Made by a program: the position numbers and the translations under genes. A stretch of 64,000 nucleotides of DNA, taken from contig JAUHXH010000003.1 in assembly GCA_030427085.1 (NCBI GenBank), positions 489,202 through 553,201 of the forward strand, in the 5' to 3' direction. The notes beneath the pieces are model-generated. The model was not told the DNA's origin and did not search any database. It was given only the letters and a program-made list of their open reading frames with translations. Numbering within the stretch: the stretch's first letter is position 1; every line of letters begins with the position of its first letter. Positions 58,618 to 64,000 of this stretch are shown piece by piece. The stretch comes from Gammaproteobacteria bacterium. Lineage in GTDB: Bacteria > Pseudomonadota > Gammaproteobacteria > Pseudomonadales > Halieaceae.

Positions 58618-59355
58618 ATGCCCGTGGCTATCATCGTCGACGACGAGCCCAATCTCGCCAGTTATCTGCAGGACAAACTCGCCACAGTGTGGCCGGACTT
58701 GCAGCTGGCAGGTATAGCCCACAATGCCGCGCAAGCTCGTGTTTTGATTGAGCAACATCAGCCCGACATCATCTTTCTGGATATCCAAATGCCCGGGGAG
58801 AGCGGACTTGAACTGGCCAAGTCGCTCCCAGACACCGTGCGGGCCGTTTTCGTGACTGCTTTTGACGAATACGCGGTGGAGGCCTTCCAGCAGGCGGCGG
58901 TGGACTACCTGCTAAAACCGGTCAGTGAGGAACGGCTACGACAGACTGTTGAACGCCTGCAACGCAGTATGTCACCCGACCGGGATGCGTTAATGCACTT
59001 ACTCGAAGGCCTGCGCAAGCCAGAACCCAACTACCTGCGCTGGATTCGTGCGGGTCTCGACGAGACCACGCAACTTGTATCAATACACGACGTGGTGTTT
59101 TTCCAGGCCGGCCAGAAGTACACCTCAGTGTTCACCCGCGATCGGGAACACCTGGTGCGAACGTCAATCACCGAATTGGTTGGTCAGTTGGATCCTGAGG
59201 CCTTTTGGCAAATTCATCGGGGAACAATAGTGCAGGTGGCGCAGGTTGCAAAGGCTCGGCGGGATTTGCGGGGGCGCTATGCGCTGACCTTGCGTGACCG
59301 CCCCGAAACGCTTCGCTGCAGCCTGAGCTACGCTCACCTGTTCAGAAAGATGTGA
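58618..59355 (+). CDS. LytTR-family response regulator
   Basis: 245 residues. Receiver domain with D8/D9 and phosphoacceptor D55 (FLDIQMPG) and K in LLKPVSEERL. The C-terminal LytTR DNA-binding domain holds SIHDVVFFQAGQKYTSV and QIHRGTIVQV. Its stop overlaps the following ThiF remnant as GTGA, which marks a probable recombination junction. Confidence 0.93.
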   Translation: MPVAIIVDDEPNLASYLQDKLATVWPDLQLAGIAHNAAQARVLIEQHQPDIIFLDIQMPGESGLELAKSLPDTVRAVFVTAFDEYAVEAFQQAAVDYLLKPVSEERLRQTVERLQRSMSPDRDALMHLLEGLRKPEPNYLRWIRAGLDETTQLVSIHDVVFFQAGQKYTSVFTRDREHLVRTSITELVGQLDPEAFWQIHRGTIVQVAQVAKARRDLRGRYALTLRDRPETLRCSLSYAHLFRKM

Positions 59356-59590
59356 ACCGGCCGTTGGCAACGCTCGCGGCGCAGTCGGGTATCGGCGAGG
59401 TTGTGCTGATTGATGAAGATGAGCTGGATACGAGAAATCTGAACCGTGTCAGAGGGCTGTCGAAAAAAGATCAGGGCGAGAAGAAAGCTGCTCGATTGAA
59501 GGCATTTATTGATGTGATTGGAGTTTCGGTCGAGGCTGCCTATTGCTTGGCCCGGGTAGATGAAGACCCTCAGGCTGTGGATTCAATCGG
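59352..59590 (+). pseudogene. N-terminally truncated ThiF/E1-like adenylyltransferase fragment
   Basis: The reading frame GEVVLIDEDELDTRNLNRVRG...DQGEKKAARLKAFID is a typical ThiF/MoeB/HesA E1 core segment: acidic adenine-pocket stretch, NLNR arch and helix KxxR. The preceding glycine-rich nucleotide loop is missing and the frame runs out around 59590, before the catalytic cysteine region. The remaining 80 codons are therefore a relic. It begins on the very last codon of the response regulator, so the upstream part was lost by recombination, not by frameshift. Confidence 0.7.
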
Positions 59591-59624
59591 TCGTCGCAAC
59601 ACCTTTCATGCCTGGAGGTGTTAT

Positions 59625-59710
59625 ATGGGACGACCCGCAGGATGGATGCAAAAGCTAACTGGCAGACAAGCAATGCGCTCACCTAGTGCGCGATCACGTT
59701 GCCCGACAAA
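59625..59710 (+). mobile_element. IS30-like transposase N-terminal fragment
   Basis: From the ATG at 59625 (GGAGGTG upstream) the frame reads MGRPAGWMQKLTGRQAMRSP, which resembles the start of an IS30-family transposase lineage as I know it. The similarity stops after about 25 codons and the open frame goes on without recognisable domain to 59870. No terminal inverted repeats could be defined. Confidence 0.5.
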
Positions 59711-59952
59711 ACATTCAGCTCATCCCAATCTAGCCCCGACTGTCAGCGCCGCTGTCTCGCATTCAAGCAGCCCGTTGTACCTGCCACTCCACGAAGGCCA
59801 ACGAATTGGACGACTGATTCCTCAATGTCGAGGCAGTGAATGTGTGTCAGCCAATAACGAGATAGATTGAAAGCATGCCGTCTGCTGACCTGCGATTCTA
59901 TGGGTTAGAATCCCACCACCGAGGCGAAGCCAAAGATACCCAGTAAGCACAC
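59711..59952. other. Remnant DNA without a recognised gene
   Basis: Lies between the transposase fragment and the polytopic membrane gene. Open frames here have no family features. It is transitional in base composition between the GC-rich chromosome and the A/T-richer island. Confidence 0.5.
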
Positions 59953-61827
59953 ATGAAAAATTTTCCCACCACGAGAATCGAGATAGAGGGAGCGCTGCCC
60001 GGCCCAATACCCAAATGGGCACTTCTATCCATATTACTACTCATGTTTGCCACGATTGCTGCTGCACCGCTCGGGTGGTCCCACATTGACTCCGCCCGTG
60101 ATCTGTTTTGGGCCCTTCGAATTTCTCGCGGAGAAGAATTCCCCCTAGCCGGCCCGCTCATCGGTTTTTTTGTCAATCTAGGGCCAGTCTGGTTTTACCT
60201 TCTCAGCATTCCACTGGTACTAAATGCATCCTTCACTAGTGCTGCACTCGGGGTTGGTTTGATCGCGGCACTACAGTACCCACTGGCCTTGTGGCTCGGA
60301 TCACGCCTACTGGATTGGCGGCTCGGCCTACTATGGGCGCTTTTACTGGCTTACCCGAACCTAGGAACATTTTCTCAGGTTGTACTTTCACACTACACAC
60401 TTTCCGGCACTGCGGTCATGGCATTTTTTTGCGCCGGCTACCTACATTATCGGCGACCTTGTTGGTGGACGGCCTGCCTGCTGGGTTTCACATTCAGCCT
60501 TGCCATTCATGCTCATCCCACGAATATTGCTTACGGATTGCTACTTCTTTGGATTATCTGGACGCAATCAAACCGGCGTATATCGAGATGGTTCTGGGCT
60601 GTGATCGGCGGACTAATCCCATTTCTCCCATTGCTCTTTCTACAAGTTGAGATCGGCGGAAGTGACCTCAAAGCTGTTGCGGCTTTTCTGGAGCACGACC
60701 TGGCTCTAAGGCGAATATCCCAATGGCCGGCACTCATGTGGCATACCATCACGGTGGGAACTGGATCGGCGGCAAAACTAGCTACGCAAAGTCTTCCAGT
60801 TTTCACAAAGCCCCTAATAATTACTTCTGTTGTATTGGCTGGTTGCGCTATCACCGGAGCGATATTGATTGTGGTCGGCGGAGCCAATCGGAGGCTCTGG
60901 GCCTGGTCTACAGTCGGGTGGGCTGCATGGACGCTCCAAGTGGCTGTACTGAGAGAGCAATCTTGGTGGTACATGTTACTGGGTGGCTTGCCACTACTGA
61001 TGCTATCGACTGCGCTATCCATACGCGAGTTGGGAAAAAGAAATACTTTTAGCTGGATTCTGCCAAGCCTTTCGGTGCTAAGCCCACTGTCGCTCTTGGC
61101 TTTATTCGTGACGCTACTTTACATAGGCAAAAGCGGAACCCCGCTCTACTTTCCGACCTCTCTACTGAAAGATCTAAAGGCGCCACAAACCGGGACCGCA
61201 GAACTGCCTAGCCCGGCCCTTAATCACATGGACAATGATGACATGGGCGTCATGCTGTGCGAATCGGGAAAAGACTTAGTTCTGCACGGCGCTATAGCAC
61301 TTCAGGCTGACACACTTGGCAGCATGGCAACAGATCTTCATTGCAGGAAGACCACCGGGCTATATGTTTCAGGCCGGCTTCGCGAGGCGAGTCATATCCT
61401 AGGCTTGGGGCCGAGCGTGCTCGCAGATCTCGACATTCCTGCACCTCGTAGTCTGGGAAGCTTCGGATTGTTCGAACCCATACGCGTACTACACCCTAAA
61501 TCTCCTGTCCCGATGGCCTCGGCAAGGAACTATTTACCACGTCAATGGAGTGGCTCCGGCAAACGGGTCATCACAATTTCATTTAAAGCCGCTTCGCAAG
61601 AACTGGTGGCCCTAAGCAATCCAATGCTCTGGTGGTGGAGCGTATCATCGACCAAAGTGACTGTGAACGGGGGCCCGGCAAATCTATTGGCACAAGACGC
61701 GGTAACTGCTGTTTACGGCTGCCGAAACTGCTCCGATGACAAATACTTGTTGTGGAAAATACACCTCAGGGCTGGAGATGGCTATGAACCTGACGTTGTA
61801 ACATTTCGCAGAGACAATATAAGGTGA
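59953..61827 (+). CDS. Polytopic glycosyltransferase-like membrane protein (GT-C, Gtr-type)
   Basis: 624 residues. About ten membrane helices up to residue 395. The first periplasmic loop has SHIDSARDLFWALRISRGEEFPLAGP, the Asp-containing loop pattern of GT39/GT-C polyprenyl-phosphate-sugar transferases. A large C-terminal periplasmic domain (about 400-624) contains several Cys (CESGKD, CRKTTG, CRNCSDD). It faces gtrA and gtrB convergently with 16 bp between stops. That grouping fits serotype-converting Gtr systems, where the third protein moves the sugar from undecaprenyl phosphate to the glycan. Confidence 0.72.
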   Translation: MKNFPTTRIEIEGALPGPIPKWALLSILLLMFATIAAAPLGWSHIDSARDLFWALRISRGEEFPLAGPLIGFFVNLGPVWFYLLSIPLVLNASFTSAALGVGLIAALQYPLALWLGSRLLDWRLGLLWALLLAYPNLGTFSQVVLSHYTLSGTAVMAFFCAGYLHYRRPCWWTACLLGFTFSLAIHAHPTNIAYGLLLLWIIWTQSNRRISRWFWAVIGGLIPFLPLLFLQVEIGGSDLKAVAAFLEHDLALRRISQWPALMWHTITVGTGSAAKLATQSLPVFTKPLIITSVVLAGCAITGAILIVVGGANRRLWAWSTVGWAAWTLQVAVLREQSWWYMLLGGLPLLMLSTALSIRELGKRNTFSWILPSLSVLSPLSLLALFVTLLYIGKSGTPLYFPTSLLKDLKAPQTGTAELPSPALNHMDNDDMGVMLCESGKDLVLHGAIALQADTLGSMATDLHCRKTTGLYVSGRLREASHILGLGPSVLADLDIPAPRSLGSFGLFEPIRVLHPKSPVPMASARNYLPRQWSGSGKRVITISFKAASQELVALSNPMLWWWSVSSTKVTVNGGPANLLAQDAVTAVYGCRNCSDDKYLLWKIHLRAGDGYEPDVVTFRRDNIR

Positions 61828-61843
61828 TCACATGAACTACCTC

Positions 61844-62227
61844 TCACCTCTTACGAGTTATGAAAACGAAGTATTTACTCAAGAGATAGTTATTCAGTGC
61901 AACTACAGCTGTCATGCAACAGAACGCCACATAGAAATTTATGTGATAAACCTCGACGAGTAGGTACATAAGCGCAAGATTCCAGGCTAGCCCAATCAAT
62001 GTCACTACTGCGAACCGCGGCGCTCCGTAGGAGAACGCCGTAGAGGTGCGGAAGGTATAAGATCGGTTCAGAAAGTACGCTACAAACCACGAGCAGCAGA
62101 ACGCTGTAGTAGTAGCCGTGAGAATAGCTACCCCAAGAAACTCATACTGAATAGTCAGCACAAAAAAATGTGTAATTGTTGACACTGACCCGACAATCAA
62201 AAAACGCGTAAACTCCTTCAGAACCAC
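61844..62227 (-). CDS. GtrA-family membrane protein (flippase-like)
   Basis: 127 residues with four membrane helices. GtrA domain pattern RFLIVGSVSTITHFFVL and SWFVAYFLNRSYTFR. Thought to flip or present undecaprenyl-phosphate glucose. Two bases after the end of the gtrB-like gene on the same strand, so co-expressed. Confidence 0.9.
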   Translation of the reverse strand: MVLKEFTRFLIVGSVSTITHFFVLTIQYEFLGVAILTATTTAFCCSWFVAYFLNRSYTFRTSTAFSYGAPRFAVVTLIGLAWNLALMYLLVEVYHINFYVAFCCMTAVVALNNYLLSKYFVFITRKR

Positions 62228-62229
62228 CG

Positions 62230-63144
62230 TCAGATTTCTTCCCTGATGATAAAACGCGGCCGATTCTTTACTTCCTCATATATCCTGGCAATGTACTGAC
62301 CAACAATTCCCAAAGACACCATTATTGCGGCTCCCAAAATCAACAGCAGGAGAATGACGGTGGTAAATCCGTCGACCGCCTCCCCCGCAATCTTATTTGC
62401 AAGCGTCTGAATGCCGAGAAAAACCGCGAAAAGAAAAAACACAAATCCGAGTAGTGAAACTACATGTAGGACTGAAGCCGTATAGCTGGTGACGGCATTC
62501 ACACCCAAGCTTACCAACTGAACCACAGACCAACCACCTCGCCCACCACTACGCTTAGCCACATCGTATTCATAGGTGCCGTGCTTAAATCCCACCCAAG
62601 ATGTCAGACCACGGAAAAAGACACCCTTTTCTTCAAGTGTGGCTAGCGAATCTACAACCTGGCGCGACAGAATTTTGAAATCAGATGCATTTCTAAGATG
62701 CATTCCGGTTAGTCGGCTAAATATGCGATTGAATGCATCCGCCGATAAGCGGTACAAAAACCTCTCATCACCACGAGTTCGCTTTACCCCATCGAGTACA
62801 TCCAATTCCTGCTCGAGATAAACGCGTACCATGGATGGAATCTCATGTGGAGGATGTTGCATGTCTGCATCCATGACGAGCACATGCTGGCCCAAAGCAC
62901 GAGAAAGCCCCGCAAAAATCGCTGCCTCCTTGCCATAGTTCCGACTCAGGCGTACTCCCTTTACAGCCGACTCGGTGGCCGCCATATCCCTGATGCGTGA
63001 CCAGGAGTCATCACTCGACCCGTCATCCACCAAAAGAACTTCATAAGGTTCACCAATTTCAACAGCCGCTGAGACGATGGCCCCAACACTACTTGATAGA
63101 CACGAAGCCTCATTGAATACTGGAACTACGATACTCAAAAACAT
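62230..63144 (-). CDS. GtrB-like undecaprenyl-phosphate glycosyltransferase
   Basis: 304 residues from the ATG at 63144 (AGGGG upstream). GT2 (DPM1/GtrB) features: SIVVPVFNE, VDDGSSDDSW, VMDADMQHPPHEIP and KILSRQVVDSL. Two C-terminal membrane helices anchor it. Attaches a sugar, commonly glucose, to undecaprenyl phosphate. The base composition is more A/T-rich than the chromosome to the left. Confidence 0.92.
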   Translation of the reverse strand: MFLSIVVPVFNEASCLSSSVGAIVSAAVEIGEPYEVLLVDDGSSDDSWSRIRDMAATESAVKGVRLSRNYGKEAAIFAGLSRALGQHVLVMDADMQHPPHEIPSMVRVYLEQELDVLDGVKRTRGDERFLYRLSADAFNRIFSRLTGMHLRNASDFKILSRQVVDSLATLEEKGVFFRGLTSWVGFKHGTYEYDVAKRSGGRGGWSVVQLVSLGVNAVTSYTASVLHVVSLLGFVFFLFAVFLGIQTLANKIAGEAVDGFTTVILLLLILGAAIMVSLGIVGQYIARIYEEVKNRPRFIIREEI

Positions 63145-63338
63145 ACCACCCCTCTCGCATAGGGAATCCCCCATATCCTACTGTAACATCGACACATTTC
63201 CGAAGGTGGGTTGAATCAATTTGTATTACCACCCGAATTTATCTCGACCCAACTTTCATGTACTGAATTCACCCTATGGAATACACGTTGCTTATGAGTG
63301 GACCACTACATGGATCGAACGTAAATTGTACGCTTAAG
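63145..63338. other. A/T-rich intergenic region upstream of gtrB-like gene
   Basis: No gene seen. Contains the probable gtrB promoter on the minus strand, but I cannot fix a convincing -10/-35 pair. The right side continues into IS66-related DNA (frame remnants to 63339). Confidence 0.4.
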
Positions 63339-63468
63339 CTATACAGCCGCCTCATTCACCTCAGCCCGAAGCCAGTCTGGAGTTCTGCTGGCCGTGGCGA
63401 CGGTAGACGTACCCCCCAAGTAGTCCCAGCCTGCAACTGCTGGATGGCTTGCTGTATCCGGGCAGTGC

Positions 63469-63771
63469 CTACGTCCCGGGACTGTCGGTATTGATTCCCG
63501 ATAGCAAACAGTTCGGTGCCCGTGCGGGCAATCGCAGGAACTCGCTCGGTACCGCTGCCTTATGCGCCTTGCGCCATTTATGTACCAGGTTGGGATTGAG
63601 ACCCTGGCGAACAGCTACGCCGGAGATGGAGGCGCCGGATTGCTCGCATTCGCTGAGCACGCGTGCTTTGAACTCCGGCGGGTAGCGCCGGCGGCGCTTG
63701 ATAGCCGATGCTTGAACAGAAGGAGTTGTTTGGTCATCCTTAATAGGTGTCCACTTAAAAGAGGTGGACAC
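63469..63771 (-). pseudogene. IS66 accessory transposase TnpA (C-terminus lost)
   Basis: 100-codon frame with GTG start. The helix-turn-helix core RRRRYPPEFKARVLSECEQSGASISGVAVRQGLNPNLVHKWRK is the TnpA/OrfA domain of IS66. After about codon 75 the usual C-terminal part is not recognisable and the frame ends early. Another frame stays open to 63339, so a frameshift or deletion is likely. Probably inactive. Confidence 0.72.
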
Positions 63772-63772
63772 C
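63746..63772. repeat. Inverted repeat over the tnpA start
   Basis: GGTGTCCAC...GTGGACACC, perfect 9-bp arms with a 9-base spacer covering the tnpA start codon. May form an RNA hairpin that limits transposase translation, as seen in other insertion elements. Confidence 0.6.
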
Positions 63773-63834
63773 TAAACTAGCGGGTCGCCCGGAGCGTGCA
63801 AGATGGTTGTACCGGACGCTTACAACAAAGAAAA

Positions 63835-63859
63835 CCCCCTGCAGCAATGCTGCAGGGGG
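63835..63859 (-). terminator. rRNA operon terminator
   Basis: CCCCCTGCAGC/GCTGCAGGGGG, an 11-bp perfect stem with a 3-base loop. On the minus strand it is followed by TTTTCTTTGTT, a strong intrinsic terminator, 14 bp after the 5S 3' end. Confidence 0.9.
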
Positions 63860-63873
63860 TTGTCTATTTAGGC

Positions 63874-64000
63874 GCCTGGCGATGACCTACTTTAAGTGGC
63901 GAGCGGTGCTCGCCATCCTTCGGACGCCTTCGGCGCTTCTCCGCCGTTCCTGCGGAACAGGCTGCGTCACATGGCAGCCCTTCGGGCCGCGTCAAGATGG
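63874..64000 (-). rRNA. 5S rRNA 3' part, apparently interrupted; runs off the window
   Basis: Minus-strand AAAGTAGGTCATCGCCAGGC (63893 back to 63874) is the conserved 3' end of gammaproteobacterial 5S rRNA, followed by a strong terminator. The bases at 63968-64000 read as the segment that normally precedes it (GCGGCCCGAAGGGC.. then ATGTG). Between them lies a 74-base structured stretch (63894-63967) not found in ordinary 5S. The 5' part of the gene is beyond the window. It could be a real insertion, or a pseudogene end produced by recombination. Confidence 0.5.

Larger units (their letters stand above)
63339..63823 (-). mobile_element. IS66-family insertion sequence, truncated end with tnpA
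   Basis: The outer edge is at 63823: read inward on the minus strand it starts GTAAGCGTCCGG, the typical terminal inverted repeat of IS66 elements. The tnpA gene begins 52 bp inside. tnpB and tnpC are absent and the other terminus is not seen, so only one end of the element remains, ending somewhere near 63.34 kb. The edge lies 12 bp beyond the rRNA terminator hairpin. Confidence 0.75.

Noticed and set aside
1..64000. CRISPR arrays, tRNA genes, complete prophage
   Set aside because: No regularly spaced direct repeats, no cloverleaf with T-loop consensus and no phage structural genes were seen.

Overview
The window reads as chromosome from a GC-rich, Gram-negative gammaproteobacterium, most likely marine and near the Halieaceae/Cellvibrionales. 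This rests on a complete rsxABCDGE (Rnf) operon, the purM-purN block divergent from DUF2066-perM-hda, a RimI operon, a QueD/YhhQ-type pair, and several outer-membrane or Tat-exported products. The taxonomic placement is inferred from gene content only; no 16S sequence is visible.

Layout. 0-8.4 kb: two convergent NTP/NDP-exchange-type MFS proteins (one carrying a cadherin-like tail), a secreted phosphatase fused to a kinase-like domain, a symporter fused to a solute-binding domain, a DEAD-box helicase and an orphan ParA-like ATPase. 8.4-14.8 kb: S9 peptidase, oligopeptidase A, and a pterin-synthase-like / SDR / YhhQ group. 14.8-20.8 kb: amino-acid and 2-oxoacid catabolism (leucine dehydrogenase, fused indolepyruvate:ferredoxin oxidoreductase, an Lrp-type regulator with palindromes in the divergent promoter, omega-amidase). 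20.8-31.1 kb: housekeeping (OmpA, hda, perM, purMN, dcd, apbC, metG). 31.2-37.2 kb: the Rnf complex, which can exchange electrons between ferredoxin and NAD and so may connect with the ferredoxin-dependent oxidoreductase upstream. 37.2-38.7 kb: a tightly overlapped operon of a HolD-like gene, rimI and a small hypothetical gene. 38.8-45.9 kb: a glycan cluster of sulfotransferases and glycosyltransferases, including a 1135-residue sulfotransferase-GT2-GT4 protein. 45.9-55.4 kb: an Nramp relative lacking the usual metal ligands, an amidohydrolase, SYLF protein, PLP lyase, secreted unknowns, a 5'-nucleotidase-type enzyme and an SDR. 55.6-59.4 kb: DUF2141, a carotenoid oxygenase and a LytS/LytR two-component pair, probably one operon.

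From about 59.35 kb the character changes. A decapitated ThiF fragment and an IS30-like transposase start lie directly after lytR, followed by a visibly more A/T-rich Gtr-type glycosylation block (polytopic transferase, GtrA, GtrB). An IS66-family end then abuts the terminator of an rRNA operon whose 5S 3' end is visible on the minus strand. This looks like a small horizontally acquired O-antigen or glycan-modification island lodged between lytR and an rRNA operon.

The most unusual items are the phosphatase-kinase fusion (1979-3868), the trifunctional sulfotransferase/glycosyltransferase (41248-44655), the transporter with a cadherin-like tail (1-626), the Nramp protein without its metal site, the repeat-bearing RsxC tail, and the interrupted 5S-like sequence at the right edge. 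I see no CRISPR array, tRNA gene or prophage.
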